The translations under genes were made by a program, and so were the position numbers. The notes below the pieces were generated by a model that was not told the origin of the DNA, ran no database searches, and worked only from the letters and a program-made list of their open reading frames with translations. A stretch of 64,000 bases of DNA from Valencia hispanica (lineage: Eukaryota > Chordata > Actinopteri > Cyprinodontiformes > Valenciidae), in contig OY747703.1 of NCBI GenBank assembly GCA_963556495.2, positions 27,628,296 to 27,692,295 of the forward strand, given 5' to 3'. Within the stretch, counting starts at the first letter, position 1. Every line of letters starts with the position of its first letter. Of this stretch, positions 51,045 to 63,405 are shown piece by piece.

Positions 51045-52287
51045 TTAAAGGAGTCATGACCTGTAATTTTCACTTTTCCATGAGAAAAAATGTATTTTAT
51101 AATTCCCTAATGATCATACACTTCCCGGGAAGCCGATATTTAAAAGTGAAGCGTTTGTTTACCCCTGGGTTCGTCAACCAGCCCACGCGCACTCAAATAC
51201 GTGGTTTTAATTTCTGGCCGACTTGACGTCAAGTCGGCGCAGGATATACCAAATATAGACATCGCAGACCTACCTATGCTGCAGGAAGCCCGCCCTGCTC
51301 CTCTCTCCCCCTCGCTCCTCTCCCCCTCATATTCAGGAGCGCCGCCATTACTGAATTCTAGTGATGGGAATTCCAGCTCTTTTTGGAGAGCCAGTTCTTT
51401 TGGCTTGACTCACCATAAAGAGCCGGCTCTTTCGGCTCCTCAGATTTTCTGTTGCTTAAAGTGTATTTATTACCAAAGTTAATGCAAAACGATGTGTACA
51501 AAATGTACCAAAACAGGCGGGGGGAATACAAAAAACGGCTCCCAATGAAGGACCGGCTCCCATCGTTCACTTCAAGGAGTTAGCTCTTAGAGCCGGTTCG
51601 TTCGCGACCGACACATCACTGATTCGAAGTAGAACTCCACCGTGAAAGATGCAGAAAGCTTCTTTACGCAATGATGCATGAAGAAGACATATTCATGTCA
51701 GCCTTTTATTTTAATCAGCTAAATCAGCTAAAACCATTTCTACCAGAAACGTAGTGCACACGTGAGTTGCTCTGTTGTTGACTGCCAGAATCAACATGGA
51801 AATATATATTTTTTTTACTCCGGAATCCTTTACGAATTTGAGACAATATCAGACGAAGTTGGCATCGAAGCTCCGTTTGGAAAAAGGAGCCATTCAAACA
51901 ATCAAAGACTTGCCTGCAATTGAAACGGTAAGGCTGTGTTTTTATTGCTCTGCTGTGTGTAACAAACAGCAGCTAACTGCTAATGTGGCTATTGTATGCT
52001 AGCGGGAGTAGTAGATATGGGTTAGATATGCTGAAGCGTTACCTGCGGTGTCAACCCCTCCCGCCACCAATCAACGCGCCCCTCATTTGCATTAATACAG
52101 TGCCCGTCCATGACAGCCAAAGTATCGCATCAGATCTCACGAGACAATAATGCCTTCAGAAATAAGGGTCAGAGGAGCTCTGTGTTTATTTTTTTCACTT
52201 ATTTTCAACTTTTCTTTTTTAGAAGGGCCTGAAAGACTATAATAGAGCGTGGGTATCCAAGATAATACTAGGTTATGACTCCTTTAA
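51045..52287. mobile_element. TTAA-flanked element upstream of pi4k2b
   Basis: It starts TTAA-AGGAGTCATGACCT and ends with the complement of AGGAGTCATAACCT before TTAA (52284-52287); ends match at 13 of 14. The 1.24-kb inside has no transposase and carries a nested hAT-like repeat at 51359-51621. Confidence 0.75.
51359..51621. mobile_element. hAT-like repeat nested in the TTAA element
   Basis: TAGTGATGGGAATTC at the left and the complement of AGTGATGTGTCGG at the right bound repeated AGAGCCGGCTCTTTCGGCTC-type motifs. This is a familiar fish hAT-related repeat. The target duplication is unclear. Confidence 0.6.
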
Positions 52288-53936
52288 ATCCATGCTCTGC
52301 TTGGTCTAAAGGTGAAATAATGGAAATCGAACAACCTTCACTGTGTTTTCTCATTTTGGTTTTTTGCCTCCTGTGGATTCATGTCTCCCTCTGTGTTTTA
52401 GATCTGCGAGTATGCCATTTTCTCCATATAATTACATTCTAACTTTCCTTCATGATGATTTTATACTATTATATGCAGCAAAATTATAAAGAGTTTAAAA
52501 AGTGTTTTTTTAACAAAGAACTAGTGTTCTCGTATTTTTATTGTGGTCTTCCTCAAAGTTAGTTTAGATACTTTATTGATAGTCAAGCCACTGAGCTCTA
52601 ATCTATGAATCATCCAAGCATAATGGTCAACTAGGCTTGAATATTTACAATACGCTTTACAAAAATATTAATACCACTTGAACTTTTAAAAAATGTCATT
52701 TTCATATCCCTTTACATCTAATGCTCCTCTCAGACTTTATCCAGTTTCTTAAACACTGTGCTGAGATATGGCAAGGTTTTGGCCTTTAAGATTTAAGATT
52801 ACCTTTTTAATTAGTTTTATTACAGGGTGTTTTTGTTCAGCACTTTGGTCGGCTCTCATGCCGTGTGTAAATGTGCCATATAAATAAACTTGACATGGTA
52901 TGGTAAGATCCTTTAAAAACGTTTGTCTGAGGCGACTTGTGTTTGTGTGGGACGAGCTCCTGTAACGAGGGTTTAGGTGAAAATTTAAACCGGTTCTTTG
53001 CTAATTTCTCTTTTGTGTGCACTTGCAGCACTGGTTCATCCCTTGATGACGGGCCCTTTAAAACCTGAAGGTTTAATAGATCACAGAATCTTTTAAAAGA
53101 ATGGTCAAAAGTCTGGAGAACTATTGTTCATGAGCCCTTTAAAGAACTAGAAGATGTTCTGACTCCTTCTGAACCAAATTAATGTTGTGTGGTTCAGGAC
53201 TGAAACCCAGCCCTTACACCAGTGCTTGTCTTTTTTTAATGAGGCAGGGTAGCTGAAACTCATGCAAATAAGCAGCCAGCCAGCTGGTCGCACAGCAGCC
53301 AAATGATCAAGGTAGGGGGTTTGGAGGTGAAGGAGACAGCAGGGGGGGTAGAAGAGGGAGATGGACAGTTCTAAAAAAAATGACTGGTACCTTTTTTGTT
53401 TTTAAAGATTTAATCTCATTACTTTATTCACATTCAACCATTCATGCCTTCTTCCGCTCTCAGTTCAATATCCCTTTCACCTTCAAGGGTGAGTCCCGGA
53501 AATATGTCCCCTGACAGGAGAGGACACCAGCACACCTTTCCCTTTCTCTATGTGTGTGTTAGCGAGGGATAGTGTTTCAAAGCTATGTACCTCAGCCACC
53601 ACTGGGTGACATGCCCCCGGCAGCAGCGAGAACACAACTGCACGAAGGCATGTGTGCGCGAGAGCGTGAGAGATCTGTCTTTCCCTCCCCTGTAGCACTC
53701 ATTCCAGCAGATTCTGCTGGCAAAAGATCTGGTTCACCCTGCCAACAGCAACCACCCGTATCCATCCCTGCTTCTATCCTTCTCCTTCTTCCCCCCTTGA
53801 GTGCCTGATGAGGGAGAGAGGAAGAGCCCTACAGCTCAAGCCATTTTTCATCTGCATGGGTGTTATCCTTGATTGGAGTATGTCTGATTGAATGTAGCTG
53901 CACCACATGTCCAACAAGATGCCAGCATGCACTTTG
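52288..53936. other. intergenic, repeat fragments
   Basis: A Tc1-type end fragment lies at 52650-52720 and a LINE-type tail (GTGCCATATAAATAAACTTGAC) at about 52840-52900. No coding exon is seen. Confidence 0.45.
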
Positions 53937-55110
53937 GCTTGCAAAAGTATTGATACCGCTTGAACCTTTTTTTATTCTGTCATGTTACAACTACAAACTT
54001 CAATGTTTGTCATTTGGGGGAATGTCTCTACCAGTTTTGGACTGAATAAAGATTGAATATCAATCCATCTTGCCACACATTCTTAGTTGGATTTATTAAG
54101 ATGTTGACCAAACTGCTTCAATACGTGAATTTCAAGAGATCTAAAGCAATTTTTTAATAGTTTCTTTATTGTTTATCTATGGTTAAAGTCCTCGTCCTAT
54201 CGGAAGGTGAGCCTCCGCCCCACCCTTGCACATGTTTACTTCCTATATTGTCACTAATTTAGCTACATCTAGTTTCCTATCAGTTCATCTTCCTTTTCTT
54301 CTCTGAACAAAATCATCCCCACATCATGATGAACCATCCCTGTGATTTCATTCTGGGGATGCCATATGTTTATAGTGATGTACAGTGTAATTTATTCTAC
54401 CACACAGTAATTTTCATGTAGTCCCTGAAGGTCAAATTTGTTCCCATCCAATCAGAGCACCTTCTTCCACAGGTTTGCTGTCTGCCCTACTGGAAACTGT
54501 CCCTTCTTGCTTTCTCACCATGAGCCTCTTGGTTGCTTCTCTGATAAATACTTACTGTAATAATCAATTTATTCTAGCCTGACATGTCAGTTTAGTCTCA
54601 GTAGTTTTGCATTTACTCTTCCCATGTTGCAGATGATGGATTGGACACTGCTCTGTTTTAAAAATCTGTGCATTGTTTTAATAACCTAACCCTGCTTTAA
54701 ACTTCTCTACAGCTTTCACACTGACCTCCCTGTGTATTCCTTGGTCTTCATGTTGCTCTTTGTTCACTAATATTCTCTAACAAACCTTTGAGGCCTTCAC
54801 ATAACAGCTGAATTTAGCCTTAGAATAAATTAAACACATGTGGACTCTGTTCGTTAAGGATGAGAAGACTGGTAATTGTGAAGGCAATGGACGGCAGATG
54901 ATTTTATTTAGGGGTATTACAATTAAGGAGGCGAAGTACAAATGGATGCCAACATTTTCCAGATTTTTATTTGTTAAATATTTAAAAAATAATGTATTAT
55001 TTATATTCAGCTTTGCAATTGTATACTAGTTTGTGTTGGTCTATCACATTGAATCCAAATAAAATGCATTGAAGTTTGTGGTTGTATAGTTACTTTGTAC
55101 AGCATTTTAG
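53937..55110 (-). mobile_element. decayed Tc1-type element downstream of the LIM gene
   Basis: The end CTTGCAAAAGTATTGATACC matches the family at 21290. Inside are AAGGTGAGCCTCCGCCCCA and CATCCCCACATCATGATGA, read in reverse. No open frame remains. It begins about 290 bp beyond the LIM gene stop codon. Confidence 0.65.
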
Positions 55111-55401
55111 GTTTGTGATTGCACAACCAAAAACATCACTGTTGTAGATACAGCAAAAACATCCCTGTTGCAAGTTCCAGAAAAGGCAAGGAAAAAAATC
55201 CCAGCATTCTAATTTACAATCAATAATATAAGTGATACGACTCAAGTAACTCCCACTTATTCATAAATATTTAAGTTTTTTTACTAAAGCCACTACTTTT
55301 TGTGGATTTTCAGCTCCTTCCCTTTAGATGTCAGTATGTATTTGTTGTTCTTCTGTCTGGTTTGGCGATGATGACAATACGCTGTCCTGTGGAGACATCC
55401 T

Positions 55402-55412
55402 TCACCTGTTAC
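55402..55412 (-). CDS. LIM gene exon 4 (stop)
   Basis: Acceptor CTCACAG|GTAACAG yields G-N-R-stop. The alternative acceptor AACAG|GTGAAGG, 7 nt downstream, changes frame and extends the protein by about 33 residues. Confidence 0.6.
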
Positions 55413-58295
55413 CTGTGAGAACCGATCCAAACATGAGAGAAACAGTCAGAAATCATCTGTGTGACTGTGTCCTTGTGTGTTCTTAGTGTGAGCTGACAGC
55501 TTACCTCTTGGGCCAAACATCTTCATGTAGCAGTGTGTACAGAACGGCTTCTCATCGTACTGCAATGCAATCATCAGCACATGATTATTGTGTCATCATA
55601 CTCACATAGCAAATCATGTTCTTGATTTATTAGTCATATATTGTCTGATTTATCCTCCTTGTGTACCTCAGCATGCTGGCCAGCCGTGAGCTGTCTTTTG
55701 CACTTCTGGCACTTCAGACACAGAGGATGGTAGTCCCTCCCTAAGGACCTCTTCTTCTCCCCTGCACCAAAGACAAATAACAACTAAATGAGGAGCAGCA
55801 TATGCTTTTTTTTTTTCATTATTAACAGTTTAAAGTGGGGATATATTTTGTTTTTGCACACATGTAATATGTCTTTTACTTGCTTTAAATTTAGACAGTT
55901 TGAATTTTATGATAAAAGTTTTTTAAATTCTTGATATGCATGTTAGTGAGACATCTACTTCTTTAACAAAAATCCAATGCACTGACTCCTTGTTTTCTAA
56001 GAAGCAGAGAATTGGGATATGTCATCCTTGTTTTAAAATGTTTACAGGAAATAAAATGTTTTAAAAACTGATCATACTGTAGATAAATCAAAAGTAGTCT
56101 TTGATGGAGTCACAAAAAAGCTATTAATTATTTACCAATATCATAAAAAATTAGAATTAAACACTTTGGTGAAAATGTGTGTGTCAAGTGTGATACCTTA
56201 GATATCCAATTATATTTTAAAGGTCAGTTTTATTTGTGGATTTATGTAATGAGTTGTTTTTTATACACATACAGTCTATATCGTTTGGTTGGAAAAAGTG
56301 TGTTAAATACAACGGGTTGAGAAAGTATGTGGCCCCTTACAAATTGTGTCTATCTTTGCTTTTTAGACATATGTTGCCCCTCTTTAAAAATACAATTTCT
56401 CACTTTGTTAAATCACACAATAAGTGGGATCAATAACCATATTTTGGTTTGGTTTTTCCAAGCCACAAACAGACCTGATAATTGACCAACTCTTAAAATA
56501 AAGAAATTATTGAAACAGAACTTATTTGACAACATGAAGTACGCTAAAAGATATCCAAAACAATACGTCATGACCCAGTTTAAAGAAACTAATGAACAGA
56601 TGAGAAACAAAGTCCCTGACATCTATCAGTCAAGAAAGTAAATATGAAACGGCGCTGAACCATCCCAGGAGTGGTCGGCATACCAAAGCTTCTCCAAAAG
56701 TACCCAGAACAACATCTTAAGCACTGCAGGTGTCATTGTCTCACTTCAAATTACAGCTTCACATAGAGCTATAACCAAGAAACGGCATCCATGGGCCAAA
56801 GCAATGGCAGACCAAAAAGAACACAAAAGCCCACCCCCCATTTCTCCAACAACGTCTAAATGATCTCCAAGACCCTCAGGAAAATATTGTGTGGGCCGAC
56901 GAGACAAAAGTGGAACTTTCTGAAAGGAGTGTGTTCTGTTACAGCTGCTGTAAAACTTCTTAGAAAAGTTTTCTGGAAAAGAAGCTTATACTAAATACAC
57001 CAGCAAGTTAACTTCTGAAAGGTTAAAAAAGTGAATCAATCAAAGTTTAGACTTAAATTAGATGGTGTGGCTTGACCTAACAAGCTGTACTCAAAACCTC
57101 TCCAGTGTCACTGAAGTAAAACAATTCTGCAAGGAAGAATGGGTCAAAATGTCCTTCAGTGATGTAAAAGATTCATTATCATACCAAGAATGGCCGAAGC
57201 ATTTTGATTAGGTTTAGGGGTGTACCGTAGTTACTTTGCCACATATGACCAGATTGGTTTTGATAACTTTTTCTGGCATTTTTTTATTTATTTACTCAGG
57301 TTATCTTTGTTTGATATCCAGTTTTTTGATAGTCTGAATCATTTAAGTGTGACAAAAGAGCAAACAGCAAACATATGAAATCTATAAGAAATCAACTATT
57401 TGTACTGTATGTGACAGGTGTAATGAGTTTTGAAACAAAAACCCAGGAATCCAGATATTTAAAATATTTTTTTCTCATGAATACATCAAATGATCAGTTG
57501 TAAATTATTTAAAAAGAGAGATTTGATAAAGATGGACTAAAGGGAGTGTCTGGCTCACAAGATGCAGACTGTTACCTCCACCCCCAACACAAATAGGCCA
57601 GACTATGTGGCACTGAGGGAAAAAGAGGTAAGTAGGCCAGGTCACATTAGAGAATCTGAATTTTCCTGGGCGAATGGATAGGCAAGCGAAATTTGTTTTT
57701 TTTAAAGAACCAAGCAGACTTGTAACCATTGTTGTGCAGCTACATGTAGCGAGGGCTCTGCGTGCAGCCAACTAAAAGAGACTGAAGGTGAGGAGGAAAC
57801 CCTGAGAGCAGCATGCAAGCTCATTTGGGCAGACCCACATCCTGTTGTTTTGATGGGTACCAGCGTTTGAATTTATGTGTGTGGAAAGCAGAAAGCCAAA
57901 CAGAAATAAAATGAGAAATTCTCAGGTTGTCCAACACATAATGAAGAAGCCTTAAGTTTAGCACTATTAAAAAAACACAAGAAAAACCGCTTGACGGCGG
58001 TCATGGCCTATTAACATGTGCTTGTGTGCATAACATTAATTTCACCTGTACAGACGCATCAAAATAAGTTGCAGATGATGGCATGAGCTCAAAATGTCCA
58101 CATATGTCTACTTTTAATGCAGTTTTCCCCACAGTATTAGGCTCAAGCGTTAGTAGGGACAAACCTGACCAAAAAAACTGACAGAAACAAAGATCTATGC
58201 CAGCCAAGGCAAAGGAAGACAGAGTGTAAAAATTTAAAGAGGTCAAACTCACCAAAGTAGACAGGCTTTCCACAAATTGGACAGTAGCCTACCAT
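55402..58295 (-). CDS. CRIP-type single LIM-domain protein, four exons
   Basis: Coding exons: 58295-58253, 55761-55667, 55559-55505, 55412-55402. They total 204 nt, or 67 aa plus stop, all GT-AG with consistent phases. The protein is one LIM domain: CPIC (5-8), then HPLC, CLKC, CQKC-like spacing, H and a final CTHC pair, ending MFGPRGNR. Zinc ligands follow the LIM pattern. Like CRIP1 (77 aa) it is only a LIM domain plus a short tail, but wording such as YFGEKKRSLGRDYHPLC differs from the CRIP1, CRIP2 and CRIP3 sequences I remember, so no symbol is given. CRIP proteins are small cytosolic or nuclear zinc-binding adaptors; the function here is unknown. A second acceptor 7 nt into the last exon would give a longer tail. 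Confidence 0.85.
55505..55559 (-). CDS. LIM gene exon 3
   Basis: It encodes YDEKPFCTHCYMKMFGPR, with the last zinc ligand pair. The acceptor is TTGCAG|TACGAT and the donor AGAG|GTAAGC (phase 1). Confidence 0.9.
55667..55761 (-). CDS. LIM gene exon 2 (zinc finger core)
   Basis: It encodes EKKRSLGRDYHPLCLKCQKC and KRQLTAGQHAE, holding most zinc ligands. The acceptor is GTGCAG|GGGAG and the donor CTGAG|GTACAC. Confidence 0.9.
56310..57270 (+). mobile_element. decayed Tc1-type element in LIM gene intron 1
   Basis: The left end GAAAGTATGTGGCCCC and the right side TACTTTGCCACATATGACC are roughly inverted. The traces CATCCATGGGCCAAAGCAAT and GACGAGACAAAAGTGGAAC are typical of a Tc1-like transposase gene. 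It lies in the 2.5-kb first intron. Confidence 0.65.
58253..58295 (-). CDS. LIM gene exon 1
   Basis: It encodes MVGYCPICGKPVYF and ends in phase 1 at TTTG|GTGAGT. An upstream in-frame ATG (58325) would add MYLHKKYLQT; the chosen start sits right before the first zinc ligand, as in CRIP proteins. Confidence 0.83.
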
Positions 58296-60000
58296 GGTCT
58301 GTAAATATTTTTTGTGCAGATACAAAGATCATGCGTGTGCGTGCGAGGGTGAACTGAAAACTCGACAGGAAAACGGTTTAACTGCAAGTATGTCAGCATC
58401 TTGTGAAGTCAGACCCGGATGCGGTGGGCTAAACGTCACAGGAAGAGAGTAAAGTTTCAGATCTGAGAATGCGACATCTGTGGAAGAAAAATGAGTCAGG
58501 TAGTATCTCTGATCACATCCTGCACTCATTCTGAAAGACATCAAAGGGTATGAAAAGCTGATATTTTACTCTATATCTTCTCACAAATTCTCTGTACACA
58601 GCAATGATGCTGTAAAAATGGAATGAAAGAAGGGAAAAAAGAGAGAACAAAAACCATCTCTCTCTCTTTCTCTCTCTCTCACGCTCTCTGTCACATACTG
58701 AAACACACACAAGCACTTCTCCTGTGTAATGACTCACACAGAGACAAACCACACACACACGCAGACACAAAAAGGTTGTACTTCTCCTCAATGACGTCAC
58801 AAAAAGAGGGTGAGGCACGACGAGGCTGGGTTGGTTGCAGAGACAGATGGGGGTGAATAGGGGAGGCAGTTATCCCCTCGAGACAGGTGATAGAAGCGGG
58901 ACCTGGAGAGGGAGGGTGAGGTAACAGTAGCCAGAAACAGCTCAGCTGGGACAAAGAGGGTGAACTGTCATGAACTTCGCAAAGTAGGAGTAGAACAGGA
59001 TTGGTGAAATCAGTGAGGAAGACAGCCAAATGTGTTTTTGGCTGGTTGCATAAAATAGCAGAAGAGACCATAGAGGAAGACACATTCAGGAAGTTTACTT
59101 TAGTAAAAGTGATATCACTCATTAGGATTCTTCAAGCATGTAATATTCCAAACAAAATAGCCCCCAAACAGAAGCAGCCCAAAAGTGGATGAGGCCCTAA
59201 GCAGCATTCTACGTGAGGGTCCATTACCAGTTAAGCCCAACAGCAACAACAACAAGAGCACTGACTTCCCTTTTAAAGTGTCTGTGATTAATCATTGAGT
59301 TTGGCATTACCACATCTTGTTTTGTAGTGCATATTTTTAGATACAGACAAGGGAAACTAGTAAAACACAAAAACTAAATTGTGTGGAGGAGTTCCTATAT
59401 GTTTTAGAATGTAATTATGTTGAATAAACAGGAAGTAGTCTTTCCAACCCAGTCCTTGCTCTAGTAGACGACACATGAGATGGTAGATTTGGCAACGAAA
59501 AGTTTTATGTTGCGTTCACAAACAAGCAAGGAAAAAAGGCTGTTTTCTTTTTAACCAATTACAGTGTCAAAATGACCAATATTATTTTTAAGTTATGATA
59601 TTTTAACACAACTTTCAATCTATAAAGGTTTTCCAATTAATTAACTGGGGCTTTTGTCAGCTGCTCCTGTTTGGAGTCAAGTTTTTCTTGGGGCCTCCAA
59701 GCCAGCAGAGGACACTAAGTAGCAGCCAGGTCCGCTTGTACCTCAGCCAAGCCCTGCCTCCAAAGCATTCAAACTTTTCTGAAACATTTTAGGATTCTTT
59801 TTTCTCAAAACAGGGGCAGAGAGAGGTCTCAGAGCCTCTTGCTGTTGAAACGTGTAAATGAAAATAAAATATCTTAAAATAAATAAAGTGAAAAATATGT
59901 TTTCTCCAGAACAACATTGGGAATTACTGGTCTAAAAAACGACATAAAACAGGAATGACCATGTTACACATGTTTGGTATGTCAAGGAAATAGACAAGAA
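58296..60000. other. upstream region of the LIM gene
   Basis: It holds a CT-rich run (58656-58680), a CRE palindrome (58792) and otherwise nothing recognised. Long frames on both strands near 58.6-59.1 kb come from simple-sequence bias. Confidence 0.4.
58792..58799. promoter_or_regulatory. consensus CRE palindrome upstream of the LIM gene
   Basis: TGACGTCA, the full CREB/ATF consensus, lies about 500 bp upstream of the LIM gene start codon. Whether it is in the promoter is unknown, as the transcription start is not visible. Confidence 0.3.
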
Positions 60001-60059
60001 ACAAGAGTCTTGCTATTAAAAATGTAAGAAGGGAGAAAAATTTGAGTGTACATTAAATA

Positions 60060-60310
60060 GGGAAAATCTAAAGGTAGCTAAAGATTAGGGTGATGGCAAG
60101 AGGGCCTTCCAATCTCAAAGACTTGGAGCTCATCACCAAAGATAAATGTCTGAAATATCTGCAGAAACATGCATAAAGCTTGCCTGCAATTATAAGATTT
60201 AACATACTGCTAAACAGCCAAAAATGGTTTTTCCACTGATTATTGACAGGGGTTAAAATTATGTTTGATCTGTCATTTGTGGTTGAAATGTAAATAAAAA
60301 GCATGTTTTA
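60060..60310 (+). repeat. Tc1-type 3' fragment
   Basis: GCTAAAGATTAGGGTGATGG, CAATCTCAAAGACTTGGAGC and a tail with TGTAAATAAAAAGCATG mark the third copy of the fragment family at 27.2 and 40.7 kb. Confidence 0.68.
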
Positions 60311-60947
60311 ATAATTCTTTATAAAAGATACTTTTTATACATTGTCTATCTTCTGGAAGGAGCTTTTCCATTAAATATGTGAGGCAAACTTCTTAGTTAA
60401 ATGAAAATAAATTAATATCTAAATCTACAAGGAGTATAAATAATTGCGAACTTAAATGTGTTTTTGGTGCAACATTTTCAGAACTACAGTTAAAAACAGT
60501 AACTACTCTCACCTTGCATTTTTCCCCTTGTAAGCTGGAAGAGCTGTTCTGATTATTTTACACCATGGTACAAACCAGGAATAATCTGCCGTATGATGTC
60601 AGACTTTTAGCCTCCACATGAGACTTTGTTGTGGTTGGTAAATATATACTTCATATAAAACGAGAATTGTACCCACTTTTGCTGCCATTTTTTTTAAACA
60701 AGCTGGCTGAAAAAGAGCCCAAATTGTTAACAAAAATCTAAAAATGTTGACCCAAACATATTTTTTATTTTATTTAGTCATGATATTGGTGAAACAATTC
60801 TAATAACTGCACAATGCATTTCATGTTTTTTCTAAAAATGTTAAATATTATTTAGAGCGCAGAAACAATTTGAAACACCTTTGCAAAATTCAACTACAAA
60901 TCACAATATTTTGAAGCTTAACCAAGAGGAAATCTGCTTCTAGTAAC
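60311..60947. other. intergenic, no feature recognised
   Basis: AT-rich, without supported features. Confidence 0.4.
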
Positions 60948-61125
60948 CCATCCATCCATCCATCCATCCATCCATCCATCCATCCATCATTTTGGGCTGT
61001 GGAACGAAACCAGGATACCCATAGAAAACACACACAGGGAGAACATGGAAATTCCAATCAGAAAGGTCCCGGCTGGGATTTCAACCAGTGCCCATAAGTA
61101 ACAGTCCCAACTATCAGAGCTAGTA
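60948..61125 (-). repeat. (CATC)n and attached dispersed repeat
   Basis: About ten CATC units (60948-60988) adjoin a short copy of the repeat also at 24220, seen in ACACACAGGGAGAACATGGA. Confidence 0.65.
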
Positions 61126-62859
61126 TGCATCTAAATAATTTAATATTAATACAGTCCCCTCAAAATTGATCGGCTGTTTGTAGAACTGCTATATAAAATC
61201 CATTGTTTATTACAGCAGCCTAAACACACACTAAAATTTTTTGAAAAATCAAATATTTACATTTATTTTGTAGAAGATCAAATGTGAGCTTTTCAGTGTT
61301 TCTTTTTATACTTTTAAAATATAAACACTAGAAACTATGAAAATAACTAACTATAAATGACTACAGCCAAACACTATTATTATTATTTATATTATTATTT
61401 AATATTATTATTACTATACTATGGTTTGCATACTTATTTCTCGTCTGTTGCACAGTGCAGCTGTCTTGATATTGTGCGTCAACATTCCTATCTAAAGAGT
61501 TGCGACCAAAAGATCTCTAATTTGAGATACCATTTTTGGCCTCTGATTTGCTCTGTAATTGTTAGGGCTATCAGCTGAATTTCATGGTTAGACCAGAAAT
61601 TATATGTATTCAGCATAGGATGTTACAAAATAAATGGATGGTAAGAAAAATAAATGCTTAGAAAACGTATATTTCAATACTTGTGGGTTTAGATTCCTGT
61701 CATCTGACGTGCACTTCAACTACAAAAATAGCCCGAGCAAATGTTAATGTTAAGATTATTCACAGAAAACTTTTAAAATATTTAAATCATTTTTACAGCA
61801 TGCTAGATTTTGGTCAATTCTACAAACCACAACAACTCAACATCACTGAGATGACAAAACTTTGGTAATTTCTCAGCTTGCCATCTTCCTGGTATGCTTT
61901 CTGGTTTATACACCTCTTGAAGAGAAAAATGTTTGTTAAAATGTACACCAAGCTATTTTAATTTCAATTTTCGGCATGGTTTAGCATGTATATGACTTTC
62001 TGAGCAGCTATTGGTGCTCTTTAATGATCTAGTAGTTGAAGGTTTATCTTTTTTCAACATCAAACATTTCAATGGTTAACTTTATCAAGTTGGATTACAA
62101 TGCAAGCCACACTTATTGGTACTACTGAGAAAGTACCCATGAAGCTCACCAATGTGTAAGAATTGCCCAATGAAATCTGTTTGATTTCAGTAACGTAATT
62201 TAATCATGATATTTTTTATTTCATTTTATTTTTTACAAATCCAACCTTTCACCTGAATGCATTTATGCACTGAGGGGAAACAACATTCTTTGATAAGAAA
62301 AAATCACCGGTTCCACACTCACTGGCACCCCTGCTGTCTACAGTTTGTACAATTCCCCTTTTCCACTAGGGTCAGCTCGGCATAATAAGCATAATTTTAG
62401 CCGGGGACGCCAGGGACATGTCCCCTGCAATATTTATGATTGATGATTTTATTTGGTTGATATATTGTGTTTGTGGAGAGAATGCCAGAGTGTTCCCCCA
62501 ACTTTGCACTGACAACGCAATGTTCTCGCTATCTAGGCATCCTGGGCTGCCAGAGAGAGACTGTTCTGCTGCTGAATTTGCGATTCAGAAATGGAGAACA
62601 CAGGTAAAGTCAGGGACTATGGACAATATTTTGTTTCTGCACAGCAATCTCTGCATCAAATAACTTTCAGCTGTGCAATATTCCAAAGAAATAAAAGGGA
62701 CAAAAAATTTTGTAATATAATTTACGATCAATCAGGTTGTTATTTTCCGTCTTTGTTCAGTTTTTTAAAACTGTACCTGAAAAATTTAAAGGCCGTCCTT
62801 CATTTCGAAATGTTATAATTCACACCACTTATTTTCAACTTTAGTTTAGAAAACTGAGA
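61126..62859. other. intergenic, no feature recognised
   Basis: AT-rich sequence with several short frames, none with a known domain. Confidence 0.4.
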
Positions 62860-63405
62860 CCATGTACACGCGTAGCCAGGTTTTTTTTTAAATGGATATC
62901 CTCACCACCTTGTTCAAAAAAAAAAAACTCTGTCCACACCTAATCACATAAGTGTGTTGTTAAGCACATTCATAGACATACCAAACCTGTAGGGAGCAGT
63001 AGTTCCCCCAAATCCAATCCACTCAGAGTAACTTTCAATGTTCAAACTTCTACATACAGCAGAATTTGAGCTTTAAAAACAAGCAAGCAAAAAAGTGCTT
63101 GGACAATCGATGATGTCAACCCAATTCTGAGGGCATAAATGCTGTTTCTGAGTGTAAACACAGGTCGCACAAGTGATGTTGGATCATTTTTGTCACGGAA
63201 AGTGACGTTGCGGAGCCTAAAACTCTGCTTATTTCTGTCCACACAGAAACGCTTAAAACGGAGAAAACGCAAATATTTACTTTTGCCGGAGTTTTTAGAA
63301 AGATTCATTTTTGGTGCCGTAAATCTGAGTTTTCATCTGGATGACAGGCCAAGTCGTAGAAAAATATCTTCGTTTTGTGAGATACCTGGCTATGTGTGGA
63401 CAAGG
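62860..63405. mobile_element. MITE-like element with imperfect inverted ends
   Basis: The 21-bp ends (62860-62880 and complement of 63385-63405) match at 17 positions, sharing TAGCCAGG. GTCCACAC-type motifs recur inside. The superfamily and target duplication are unresolved, and there is no transposase. Confidence 0.6.

Noticed and set aside
60948..60988. CRISPR-like short tandem array
   Set aside because: It is a plain (CATC)n microsatellite attached to a retroposon-like repeat, in a eukaryotic genome.
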